From Syntrophobacteraceae bacterium (GTDB taxonomy: Bacteria > Desulfobacterota > Syntrophobacteria > Syntrophobacterales > Syntrophobacteraceae), in assembly GCA_025453975.1 (NCBI GenBank), contig JALOPI010000055.1, positions 1 to 32,895 of the forward strand: a stretch of 32,895 nucleotides of DNA, written 5' to 3'. A program made the position numbers and the translations under genes. Shown piece by piece: positions 25,750 to 32,895 of this stretch (position 1 is its first letter; every line of letters starts with the position of its first letter). A model generated the notes under the pieces. The model ran no database searches. It worked only from the letters and a program-made list of their open reading frames with translations, and had not been told where the DNA came from.

Positions 25750-26664
25750 CTAAAGGCTCTCATCGATCCGCCGGAGCATCTGCCGTATACGGGCCGCCGC
25801 CCTCATGCCCTCGGCCCACTCCGACGGGATGGCCTCCATCCCCAGGTGAGCCCCCAGAACCATCCCCACGGCCATCCCGCGGGCAGCCGAATCGCCCCCG
25901 GCCATGGTGTTCTCCACCAGAGCCTCCCCGAGGTCCGCCTTGTACCTGGCCACGAGGTAGACCACGGCGGGAAGGGCCCCCCTGGCGTTGCAGCTCTGAC
26001 CGAACTCCAGAACAGCCTCACGTGCCGATAGGCCCAGGGCTTCGAGGCCCTCATGTACGGCGGTGGCCACGAATTCACTCTTGAAATGCTCATCGGCCAC
26101 ACTCTTCATGGCTTCGACGGGTCCCGCACCCTCCAGAACCGCGTGGGTCACCCGGGCCAGAAAATCCGCCGAATGAACCACCAGGGGATTGTTGTGCGTC
26201 ATGGCCGTCTGGGCCCTGGCGGAGGAAGAGAGTGTCTCGATGTCGCTTCGGTAACGATAGACGAGAGGGGCAATCCTGGCCGCGCCAGAGAGATCGGCGG
26301 ACTGAGATCCAGCCCCGTCAGGCCCCCTGCCCTGCTCGAAGCTCTGGAGCGTCCCCTTGGTCGCATGGTCGAAGTAGCCGTGGTAATTTGAAAAAAAGTT
26401 TCGCCACTTACCCGCGAAATCATCCAGATCGAATTTTCCCGACTCGGCCACCGATTCCAGAAGAACCAGGGTCTGGTCGCCATAATGGGTGAAATCGCCG
26501 GCGTCCTTGGTGGGATGGTAGGAATCCAGGGACGGTTTCATGAGCGTGGTCACCCGCCCGAATCTCCTCTCGATTTCATCGACATCGTAGATCCAGTGAG
26601 CCCCCAGGGCCAGCGAGTCTCCTGCAAGGGACGCCATCACCATGGCTTGAGCATTTGCTTTCAT
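25750..26664 (-). CDS. ADP-ribosylglycohydrolase family protein
   Basis: The 304-residue protein follows AGGAGCGGAGG and has the all-helical ARH/DraG layout: MVMASLAGDSLALGAHWIYD at the N-terminus, DFTHYGDQTLVLLESVAESG, a middle HNNPLVVHSADFLARVTHAV and NTMAGGDSAARGMAVGMVLG near residue 255. The family removes ADP-ribose from proteins or nucleic acids using two magnesium ions. The usual GDALGA and GGDTD-type metal motifs read GDSLALGA and AGGDSAARG here, keeping only part of the metal ligands, so activity may differ or be lost. It is an isolated gene, convergent with the SRPBCC gene; no ADP-ribosyltransferase is visible nearby. Confidence 0.85.
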   Translation of the reverse strand: MKANAQAMVMASLAGDSLALGAHWIYDVDEIERRFGRVTTLMKPSLDSYHPTKDAGDFTHYGDQTLVLLESVAESGKFDLDDFAGKWRNFFSNYHGYFDHATKGTLQSFEQGRGPDGAGSQSADLSGAARIAPLVYRYRSDIETLSSSARAQTAMTHNNPLVVHSADFLARVTHAVLEGAGPVEAMKSVADEHFKSEFVATAVHEGLEALGLSAREAVLEFGQSCNARGALPAVVYLVARYKADLGEALVENTMAGGDSAARGMAVGMVLGAHLGMEAIPSEWAEGMRAAARIRQMLRRIDESL

Positions 26665-27056
26665 CCTCCGCTCCTGTTTGTTGAGGAATCACACTCTCCA
26701 GGCCGCGACTTTCAAGATTGAAGCCGGAATGGCCCATCGATCTCCTCGATGATGATCGTGCTGCTGTACACTCCGATGGACGGACATCATCCTTCGAGGC
26801 TCGGATGCTCCATCCGGAAACTGAAGATTCCATGTCCTATGCTTGTCGGTATTTAAAATAAGGTCAGCTTCGATGGGAACCAGTGGGAGCCGCATGAGAA
26901 ATCATGTCGCATGGGCAGATCCAGGGCGGGGCATGCTCCCGGATGGGACTTGCCTTCGGCTCGACATGAGTTGACACGAGCCGCTCCTGTGGCATTTTAA
27001 GGACGAATGCGAAGTGACGCGGAACGGCTGCAATCTGGGCTGCCGCCCGGCATGGA
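26665..27056. other. 392-base divergent intergenic region
   Basis: No gene seen. It contains a short dyad CATCGA-TCTCC-TCGATG (26735-26751), an AT-rich patch near 26850 and a promoter candidate close to its right end. Confidence 0.5.
26971..27000 (+). promoter_or_regulatory. Candidate promoter of the phosphatidyltransferase gene
   Basis: A perfect TTGACA (26971-26976) is followed after 18 bases by TTTTAA (26995-27000, 3 of 6), about 57 bases before the GTG start at 27057. Confidence 0.4.
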
Positions 27057-27734
27057 GTGCCTCATTGGCCGAACCGGCCTGGAAACGAGCTGAATGTGAT
27101 TTCGTGGCAGACGAAGCCCTCGGACCGATTCATCCTCAAATGGATCAAACTGAACCTTTCGGCGAGGATTACACCCCACCTCCTGGGATGGACCGGGCTC
27201 GAGCCGTGGATGATCACCCTGACCTCCAGCGCCTTCGGCGTCATGGCCGGGCTTCTGGTGTCCCTCGGGCTTCCGGCGACCGGCGGCTTGGTGGCCGCCT
27301 GGGCTCAGATTCTGGACGGCGTGGACGGCCAGTTGGCCCGGATCAGGGGACGGCAGAGCCGGGGAGGTGCATTCTGGGATTCCGTTCTCGACCGCTACGC
27401 CGACGGCGCCATGGTCATCGGCCTCACCGTTTACCTCGTGAGCTATCCCGAGCCCCTGCCCGCCTGGCTCCTGATCCCCCTGGGAGCCCTGGCCGTCATC
27501 GGCAGCAATCTCATCAGCTATTCCAGCTCGAGGGCCGAGCATCTCGGAATCGACCTGGGACCGCCCACGCTGGCAAGCAAGGGAACGCGGATGAGCGCCA
27601 TGATCCTGAGCTGCTGGCTGGCGAGTCTCTGGCCCAGCGCGCCACTGGCGGCGCTCCTCTATCTCGTCGCCCACACCCAGGCCGCCATCATCCATCGGCT
27701 CCGCCTCGCCCTCGATGACCGGCGGATGATCTGA
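27057..27734 (+). CDS. CDP-alcohol phosphatidyltransferase
   Basis: The 225-residue inner-membrane enzyme shows the full family signature DGxxARx8GxxxDxxxD: DGQLAR (residues 94-99), then the conserved Gly and the two aspartates of AFWDSVLD. These bind the metal and the CDP-linked lipid. About six hydrophobic segments are visible (for example GVMAGLLVSLGLPATGGLVA, LAVIGSNLISY). The enzyme transfers a phosphatidyl-type group from a CDP-alcohol to a second alcohol, making phospholipids such as phosphatidylglycerol phosphate or phosphatidylinositol phosphate; the acceptor cannot be read. GTG 27057 is used here, but GTG 27096 would also work; neither has a strong ribosome-binding site. It stands alone. 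Confidence 0.85.
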   Translation: MPHWPNRPGNELNVISWQTKPSDRFILKWIKLNLSARITPHLLGWTGLEPWMITLTSSAFGVMAGLLVSLGLPATGGLVAAWAQILDGVDGQLARIRGRQSRGGAFWDSVLDRYADGAMVIGLTVYLVSYPEPLPAWLLIPLGALAVIGSNLISYSSSRAEHLGIDLGPPTLASKGTRMSAMILSCWLASLWPSAPLAALLYLVAHTQAAIIHRLRLALDDRRMI

Positions 27735-28033
27735 ATGTTCATTCTTCGGTCGAAATGGCGGAGGTCCTGGGGCCGGCGAACCGGACCTGGCCCGGGTCCA
27801 GGCCTGGCTCGCTGAAGGCGGAACCTTCGTTTCCGCGAATCTCGAGCGAGGGATTTCGAGCCCCTGCCGACCCTTGCCGGGCTTTGGACGGTCCGTCGCG
27901 GGTGGAAACCCTCCTTCCCCCGTCCCCTCAGCTCGTGAGCTTCCGAAAACAGCTCACCTTGCACGTGTGGCACGAGGCACACGTCCAGCACGTCCGGCTC
28001 TCCCTGCTGGCTTCCTCAGGGACTCTTCACATT
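27735..28033. other. Gap downstream of the FmdE-like frame, with two hairpins
   Basis: No supported gene. It contains an inverted repeat ACGTGTG/CACACGT with an 8-base loop (27963-27984) and the hairpin at 28001-28022. It separates the phosphatidyltransferase gene from the leftward respiratory operon that converges on it. Confidence 0.5.
28001..28022 (-). terminator. Hairpin after the FmdE-like fragment
   Basis: TCCCTG (28001-28006) and CAGGGA (28017-28022) pair around a 10-base loop, starting 11 bases beyond the stop of the FmdE-like frame. Position suits the end of the respiratory operon, but there is no T-run. Confidence 0.35.
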
Positions 28034-28204
28034 TTAGTGATCATGGATCTCATCCTCCGCAAGGTCCGCGAGGTAGAGATGGTTCTTCCCCAGCCGCTCC
28101 AGGCGGCAGCCCAGCATGGCCATCCGGACTCCCACGACCTGTCCGGGACACAGATGTCCTTGAGCGTCAGCTGACGACGCCAGCAGCGATTCAAAAGGCT
28201 CCAT
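28034..28204 (-). CDS. Short FmdE-like protein, probably truncated
   Basis: On the minus strand an ATG at 28204, with AGGAG 10 bases ahead, opens a 56-residue frame ending in TAA at 28034-28036. Its first part, GHLCPGQVVGVRMAMLGC, is the conserved N-terminus of FmdE/FwdE-type proteins (formylmethanofuran dehydrogenase subunit E family), which in many anaerobes are encoded beside molybdoenzymes. Normal members have about 150-200 residues, often with a C-terminal zinc ribbon. Here the similarity stops after the GC motif and is replaced by about 20 unrelated residues (NHLYLADLAEDEIHDH). I found no rest of the domain in other frames down to 27735. It lies 90 bases after the molybdoenzyme gene, so it may be a decayed operon member or a genuine mini-protein. 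Confidence 0.6.
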   Translation of the reverse strand: MEPFESLLASSADAQGHLCPGQVVGVRMAMLGCRLERLGKNHLYLADLAEDEIHDH

Positions 28205-28294
28205 ATCCTATAGCTCCTGGCTCGGCCTTCGGGGTCGTATCTTCGGGGGGCGCCCTGTCCCCATCCGTCAATCCACGGGCATCCGCCCCTTCCA

Positions 28295-31200
28295 TCACAC
28301 TTTCACGAGCTTGACCTGGCTTTGGTAGAAGACCGCGCTTCCCCCTACCGTGTCGACGAGACCCGTGTTCTTCAGCACCGGGTCCACCCGCATGGCGGCA
28401 TTGGCGTGGAATCCGGTGGCGCGCCGCGCGTCGGCGGCGACGGTCTCCCCGTCGATGGCGATGCCCCGAGCCCCGTAGGCCCAATGGCCATGCCCGAGGG
28501 AGAAGGCCACGACTCCCGGCCTGATCCCCTCCCGGATTCGCACACGCCCGATCATCGGCTTCTGCTGTCCATGGCCAAGATCCCACGTGCCGTTCTCGTT
28601 GGAGGCCGACACGACCTTGACCTTGTCCCCTTCTTTGAGAGTCATCCGCACCGCGTCGGTCGGGGAGATCTCGATGGCGTTCTCGGGATAGAGCGCCTGC
28701 AGCCAGTAGTTGCCCCCCGTGCGGCTCTTGGTCTGCATGATGGCCTTATAGGTGATGAGCGTCATGTCGAAGCCCTGAGCCGCATCTTCGAGCTTTTTCC
28801 CGGTGCAGTCGAGGGGGCCGTCGACGAAATGGGCATGGCCGATGTACGGTTCTCCCGTCATGGAGTGCTTCGTCGTCACGAACTTGTCGAAGTAGATCCC
28901 GACGAGCTTTCCGTACTTGTTGGAAAGCTGGCCGTCTTTGTAGGCCTGGGCGTATCCCTGGAAACGGCCCCCGCGATTGAGCACGGTAACCACGTGGGGC
29001 CAGAGGTCTTCGCCGACAGCGGTTTTCCAGCGCTGGGCGTCGAAGACGGTGGGCGGGAGATGCCTCCGGGCCTGCTCGAAGATCTTGATCTCCTCCAGGC
29101 TTGCCGCTTTGACCTTCTCGGAGCCGTCGGGCTTGTCGCCGAAGGCGATGTTTGCGACCATCCGCAGGTAAAGGTCCTCTTCACGCCTGAGATGGAGCCC
29201 TGGGCCGAAACCGTTCTCTCCGAAGCCCGGAAGCTTCATCTGCTCGGCGATCCCGAGCACCAGCGATTCCAGGGAGAGGGGCATCTTTTCGCCGAACACC
29301 GTCACGGTCTCGGTCAGCGGCTGAGCGGCCGGCTGGCGGAACGGGGCCACCTTCGGGGTGACCGATGGATGAGAGCCCGAGAACTCCCACCTTTCGAGAT
29401 AGGTGAGATCCGGGAAGATGTAGTCGGAATACATGGTGCTCTCCCCGACCACGATGTCACTGGAGATGATGAGCGGGATCTTCTTGGGGTCCGAGAGGAT
29501 CTCCACAAGCTTGTGGCCGGCGGGAAGCGAATAGACGGGAGACGCCATGTAGAAGAGCACCGCCTTGATGGGATACGGGTAGGCGTCCCCCATGCTGGGG
29601 ATGACTTCCTGGTAGATGTCGCTGGAGAAAGGATACCAGACCCTTTTGGCCGGAAAGCCGGTGAAAAGGGTCGTCTTGTCGTATGCCACCTCGTGCCGGA
29701 TGTTGGAGATTCCCCAGGGCCTCATTTTGCCGCTCTGCTTTCCAAGGTCGAAAGGCTTTCCCTCCTTTTCCCCCAGGAGATCGAACCCCGTGGCCTTGGC
29801 GAGGCCTCCCACCCAGTCGTGGTTGCCGATGAGGACGTTCACCATCATCCAGGCCAGCACATTGTAAAAGCCGGAGGTGTGCTGGGAGACCCCGCGGTGC
29901 AGGTCGGCCACCGCCTTTTTGCCGTGGCTCGTGAATTCGCGGGCGAGATCGATGATGTCCTTCTCGTTCACCCCCGCGAGATCCGCCCACTCGGCAAGGG
30001 TTTTGGCCCCCACCGTTTCCCGGTAGACCTGGAGGACGCTCTTGACCTTGATGCCGTTCACTTCCTCATCGACCAGGAGGTCCCCTTCCACGGCCTGCTT
30101 CTCGTCGTTGGGGTCGAAGGCGACCGGCGCGCTGCCCTTGAAAACCACGAAGGGATCGAAATCCCAATCGCCGCCCTCCCTCCTGGGGCGCTTTTCGGGA
30201 GCCAGCCCGATGTCCGAGCCACGCAGGAAGATGCCCGGCTTCCCGTCTTCTTGAACCTTCACGAGCCAGGCCGCCTGAGTCCATGTGGGCTCACGGTCAG
30301 CTTCCGCCGCAGCCTTGTTGGCGTTGGCGAGATACCTGGCGTCGTATCGGTTGTTCTCCATCATCCACCGCACCATGCCCATGGCGACGGCGGCCACCCC
30401 GTTCGGCCGCACCGGGAGCCACTTCCAGGCTCTCGACGCCGTCTTGGAGCACCTGGGATCGATGACGGCGATCTTCATCCGCCCATCGATCATCCCCTCG
30501 GTCATCTTCTGGACGCGCAGCGGCGGTCCGTAGTTGGCTTCGTAGGGGTTGGCGCCCACGAACAGAATGAATTCGGCGTTTCCCGTGTCCGCCTGCCAGT
30601 AGAACTTGCTTCCTCCAGTGAACTTCCCCTCGGTGAACTGATCGCTCATGGCCTTGCAGGTGAAATACAGGGAGCCCTGGCAGACGGTGGTGTGGCCGTG
30701 GGCGTTGACCGTCCCCAGCGCCCCCCCGACGAATCGCTTCAGGAGGTCGCTCCGCCCTGCCTTCAGGCGCCCCCAGTTGAGGCAGAACTGGTTGTTCTTG
30801 GGTCCGAGGTCGGGGTGGCCGGGATCGATGAGGTACTTGAGATTGGCCGCGTGCTTCTCCTTGAAGGCCTCGAGGGGCATCTTCTTCGAGGCGACGAGCG
30901 CCGCGTCGTCGGCCAGCTCCTTGGCCAGCTTGGGGTCCTTCAGGACGCAGATGTCCTTGAGACCCTCCACCTTGCCCTCGCCGAACAGGTCGCCGCCTTC
31001 CACGATCTCTTTCACGGCCTCCTCGAATGAGATGGTCTTCCACTTGTTTTCGCCGCGCTTGCCCGCCCGCTTCAGGACCTTCACCAGTCGGTAAGGGTCG
31101 TAGAGCGTCTGGATGCCCGCCTGCCCCTTGGGGCAGATGCCTCCCTCCACGGTAGCTGCATCGGCAAGGGGAGTGTCATAGGAAATGTGCGGTGTGAGGG

Positions 31201-31525
31201 TCCACGGACTATAGGGATTCCCGTCGATCTTCGCCACCTGGCCGTCCACGAGCTTCACCTTGATGCCGCAGTTGGTGTTGCACTGCTGGCAGACTGAGTA
31301 GATCTGGTTCTCGGGAAGGTGATGAGAGTATGCGTTTTCCGTCATGCCGACGGCGTTCGGGCCGGCCCATGCCATGTTGCCGCCCGGGGAATCGACATAG
31401 CGCCCCAGACTGGCCGCAGCAGCGAGGGACCCTCCGAGAAGCGCCGAGCACTTGAGGAAGTCACGCCGTTCCATCTGCATCTTCAAGGGATTCTTCTCCT
31501 TATTTTCCGGGCTGTCAGCTCGCAT
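28295..31525 (-). CDS. Tat-exported molybdopterin reductase, TtrA/PsrA-like catalytic subunit
   Basis: The ATG at 31525, after GAGGAGGAA and overlapping the NrfD stop by 11 bases, gives 1076 residues; a frame from 31615 adds 30 without homology. A Tat signal lies at residues 19-40 (RRDFLK then a hydrophobic run). The [4Fe-4S] motif has C79, C82, C86 (VCQQCNTNC) and a later Cys in GGICPKGQAG. HTTVCQGSLYFTCKAMSDQF contains the likely Mo-ligand cysteine, and VGANPYEANYGPPLRVQK, IDPRCSKTASRAWKWLPVRP and a C-terminal MGD-binding domain (YWLQALYPENAIEISPTDA) complete the fold. Length and motifs are nearest to tetrathionate reductase TtrA and relatives that reduce sulfur or arsenic oxyanions in the periplasm. 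With the NrfD and iron-sulfur subunits it would form a quinone-linked respiratory complex. Confidence 0.85.
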   Translation of the reverse strand: MRADSPENKEKNPLKMQMERRDFLKCSALLGGSLAAAASLGRYVDSPGGNMAWAGPNAVGMTENAYSHHLPENQIYSVCQQCNTNCGIKVKLVDGQVAKIDGNPYSPWTLTPHISYDTPLADAATVEGGICPKGQAGIQTLYDPYRLVKVLKRAGKRGENKWKTISFEEAVKEIVEGGDLFGEGKVEGLKDICVLKDPKLAKELADDAALVASKKMPLEAFKEKHAANLKYLIDPGHPDLGPKNNQFCLNWGRLKAGRSDLLKRFVGGALGTVNAHGHTTVCQGSLYFTCKAMSDQFTEGKFTGGSKFYWQADTGNAEFILFVGANPYEANYGPPLRVQKMTEGMIDGRMKIAVIDPRCSKTASRAWKWLPVRPNGVAAVAMGMVRWMMENNRYDARYLANANKAAAEADREPTWTQAAWLVKVQEDGKPGIFLRGSDIGLAPEKRPRREGGDWDFDPFVVFKGSAPVAFDPNDEKQAVEGDLLVDEEVNGIKVKSVLQVYRETVGAKTLAEWADLAGVNEKDIIDLAREFTSHGKKAVADLHRGVSQHTSGFYNVLAWMMVNVLIGNHDWVGGLAKATGFDLLGEKEGKPFDLGKQSGKMRPWGISNIRHEVAYDKTTLFTGFPAKRVWYPFSSDIYQEVIPSMGDAYPYPIKAVLFYMASPVYSLPAGHKLVEILSDPKKIPLIISSDIVVGESTMYSDYIFPDLTYLERWEFSGSHPSVTPKVAPFRQPAAQPLTETVTVFGEKMPLSLESLVLGIAEQMKLPGFGENGFGPGLHLRREEDLYLRMVANIAFGDKPDGSEKVKAASLEEIKIFEQARRHLPPTVFDAQRWKTAVGEDLWPHVVTVLNRGGRFQGYAQAYKDGQLSNKYGKLVGIYFDKFVTTKHSMTGEPYIGHAHFVDGPLDCTGKKLEDAAQGFDMTLITYKAIMQTKSRTGGNYWLQALYPENAIEISPTDAVRMTLKEGDKVKVVSASNENGTWDLGHGQQKPMIGRVRIREGIRPGVVAFSLGHGHWAYGARGIAIDGETVAADARRATGFHANAAMRVDPVLKNTGLVDTVGGSAVFYQSQVKLVKV

Positions 31526-32747
31526 GTTCCATTCCTCCTCTCCGAGAAGAGACCACTGGAAGCCACCGCGCTCCGAGGAGGAAAGCGATGAGTCCGAGGG
31601 AGATGACCCAGACACTGACGAGCCATTCGTTCAGATTCGGCACATAGTCAGTCCGCAGCCGCTCGTGGTAGAAGGTGTGCTCGAGACCCTCCAGCTTGTA
31701 CACGGCCAGGTCCGGAACCACGAAGTTGAACCGCACGGAGATGAAGGTGATCACGATGAAAAAGCAGGCCCAGGCGACGGCCCTGGAATCATGGGGGCGC
31801 ATGATGAAAATGAGCAGCGGAACGAGGCTTCCAATGAGGAGGTGGACCACCCAGAAGGTCCAGGAGTGAGGCCCCGAGGTGATAAGGTTCAGGCTCGTCA
31901 CGATCATGGTGACCCCTGTCTGGTAGCCGACGAAAAACTGCAGGGATTGCAGGAACAGGAAGACCACGAGTGCCGCAAAAACGGCCCGCCCGAGTGCAGT
32001 GACCAGCTCGTCGTCCCGCATGAAAACATGCGTGAGAAGGGCGATGAGGGCCCCCCCGGAGAGAATGGCGGCCACGATGAAAAGGAGCGGGGTGAGGGCG
32101 CTGTTCCAGATGGGGCGGTTCATCAGGATGGCGAAGAAGGCGCCGTTGGTGCCGTAGAACAGGATTCCAACGGGTAGGCTGATCATGGAAAGAATGTGCA
32201 CCCGGTTCTCGTCCTTCAGGTGGTCCGCATCCCCGTAGTTTTCCTTTCCGAGGGCGAGCAGGCGGTAGAGGCCGCTGCCGCTCCTCTCCCTGTCCTTCGC
32301 CCAATGAACCAGGTCTTCCCGCATGAGAAAGAAGGTCTTGAGGGCGTAGATCGCGAGCATGGCGTTGAAGAGCACGAACATCCAGGTCATGATCGAGGTG
32401 AAGCTTGGAGTCAGGAGGAAGCGGTAGATCCGGGCCATGCGTCCGAGATCCAGGGTGATGAAGAGCACTTCGCACAGCAGGGCGATGAGCACGGTGAAGG
32501 CCGAAAGCCTGCCGATTCTCTCGAATCGCGTCATCCTGAAGACATAGGTCATGGTGGTGACCAGGAATGCTCCCGCAGAGAGTCCCAGGAAGAAAAGATA
32601 AAAGGCCACCCAGAGGCCCCATGGAACGTAGGAGCCGAAAGCCACCGGCTTCAGACCGTGCATGAGCCGATCGACCAGGCCCCAGGTGCCGACGAGCAGC
32701 CCCAGGACGGCCACGGCAAGCAGTCCGTTGAATGATGGGTTCCTCAT
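31515..32747 (-). CDS. NrfD/PsrC/TtrC-like membrane subunit
   Basis: The 410-residue protein has about ten transmembrane helices with family stretches GSYVPWGLWVAFYLFFLGLS (38-57), CEVLFITLDLGRMARIYRFL, PVGILFYGTNGAFFAI, RPIWNSALTPLLFI and the C-terminal WLVSVWVISLGLIAFLLGAR. NrfD-type subunits anchor molybdoenzyme complexes to the inner membrane and exchange electrons with the quinone pool, without heme. AGGAGAGGTG precedes the start. It lies 15 bases downstream of the iron-sulfur subunit and overlaps the catalytic subunit gene by 11 bases, giving the order B-C-A. Confidence 0.93.
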   Translation of the reverse strand: MRNPSFNGLLAVAVLGLLVGTWGLVDRLMHGLKPVAFGSYVPWGLWVAFYLFFLGLSAGAFLVTTMTYVFRMTRFERIGRLSAFTVLIALLCEVLFITLDLGRMARIYRFLLTPSFTSIMTWMFVLFNAMLAIYALKTFFLMREDLVHWAKDRERSGSGLYRLLALGKENYGDADHLKDENRVHILSMISLPVGILFYGTNGAFFAILMNRPIWNSALTPLLFIVAAILSGGALIALLTHVFMRDDELVTALGRAVFAALVVFLFLQSLQFFVGYQTGVTMIVTSLNLITSGPHSWTFWVVHLLIGSLVPLLIFIMRPHDSRAVAWACFFIVITFISVRFNFVVPDLAVYKLEGLEHTFYHERLRTDYVPNLNEWLVSVWVISLGLIAFLLGARWLPVVSSRRGGMEHAS

Positions 32748-32762
32748 GGCTTCACCTCTCCT

Positions 32763-32895
32763 TCAGCTCAGGTAGTGGACGGCAGGCTTTGTGCCAAGCT
32801 CTTCCTTCAGGCGGTGGATGCGCGGCGATCCGAGCAGGGCAAAGACCAGGCTCTCCCGATCGTTCCGGTCCCCGAAGAAGGTGGCGCGCCCGACA
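32763..32895 (-). CDS. C-terminal end of an iron-sulfur subunit (TtrB/NrfC/PsrB-like)
   Basis: The last 43 residues of a gene entering from the right edge are visible: VGRATFFGDRNDRES, then VFALLGSPRIHRLKEELG and TKPAVHYLS before the TGA at 32763-32765. GRATFFGDxND and the ending KEELGTKPxVxYL are characteristic of the four-cluster ferredoxin-like B subunits of molybdoenzyme complexes. The cysteine motifs lie outside the window. It would pass electrons between the NrfD subunit and the catalytic subunit encoded downstream. Confidence 0.8.
   Translation of the reverse strand, partial: VGRATFFGDRNDRESLVFALLGSPRIHRLKEELGTKPAVHYLS

Noticed and set aside
27928..28044. A minus-strand frame MITKM, then in-frame TGA, then a Cys-dense stretch (CWTCASCHTCKVSC) with a hairpin just after the TGA, resembling a selenoprotein signal.
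   Set aside because: The frame is only 38 codons, has no ribosome-binding site, overlaps the end of the FmdE-like frame, and the cysteines arise within an inverted repeat (27963-27984). A terminator hairpin explains the structure more simply.
28322..31030. Rightward frame of 902 codons opposite the TtrA-like gene.
   Set aside because: Antisense shadow; the minus-strand frame has a Tat signal, cluster cysteines and full family motifs.
32780..32800. Minus-strand TTGGCAC followed by CTGC, similar to a sigma-54 -24/-12 promoter.
   Set aside because: It lies inside the coding sequence of the iron-sulfur subunit, the -12 element is imperfect, and no activator or enhancer site is visible.

Overview
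The window is a GC-rich bacterial chromosome segment with no rRNA or tRNA genes. The gene set suggests an anaerobic, sulfur-active member of the former Deltaproteobacteria (Desulfobacterota, perhaps near Syntrophobacteria): a Tat-exported tetrathionate/polysulfide reductase-like complex, a TAXI-type TRAP transporter with its DUF1850 partner, a DUF523-DUF1722 protein, an FmdE-like fragment, a dodecin and a solitary PilP. This placement is inference from gene content; no marker gene was compared.

Region 1 (1-1522) is the decayed right part of a Tn3-family transposon. It holds a HigBA-like toxin-antitoxin pair (antitoxin cut by the window edge, toxin frame broken at its 5' end), a resolvase gene that has lost most of its catalytic domain, the C-terminal part of tnpA with two in-frame TGA codons, and a 39-bp Tn21-like terminal inverted repeat at 1484-1522. 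Region 2 (1523-5731) has pilP facing the ileS-lspA operon. Region 3 (5732-12281) reads rightward: a double-domain phosphofructokinase, a PHP-type CpsB/CapC phosphatase, a fused PabA-PabB aminodeoxychorismate synthase and, overlapping it by 4 bases, PabC. The last two carry out the p-aminobenzoate branch of folate synthesis.

Region 4 (12282-15400) has a nested inverted repeat, a Cys-rich unknown protein, a nitroreductase and an XRE-cupin regulator. Region 5 (15401-21078), all on the minus strand, runs TAXI receptor, DUF1850 protein, fused TRAP permease, HMG-CoA lyase-like enzyme, lipoprotein, dodecin. Import of an organic acid followed by acyl-CoA breakdown is a reasonable reading, but the substrate is unknown.

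Region 6 (21293-25657) has a DUF523-DUF1722 protein divergent from a compact operon encoding a cytoplasmic molybdopterin oxidoreductase, a cysteine-dioxygenase-like cupin and an SRPBCC protein. This grouping is the best candidate here for an undescribed pathway, possibly thiol/sulfinate chemistry. Region 7 (25750-27734) has an ADP-ribosylglycohydrolase-family protein and a CDP-alcohol phosphatidyltransferase. Region 8 (28034-32895, minus strand) encodes the C-terminal end of an iron-sulfur subunit, an NrfD-type membrane subunit, a large Tat-exported molybdopterin catalytic subunit and a 56-residue FmdE-like fragment, probably one respiratory operon entering from beyond the right edge.
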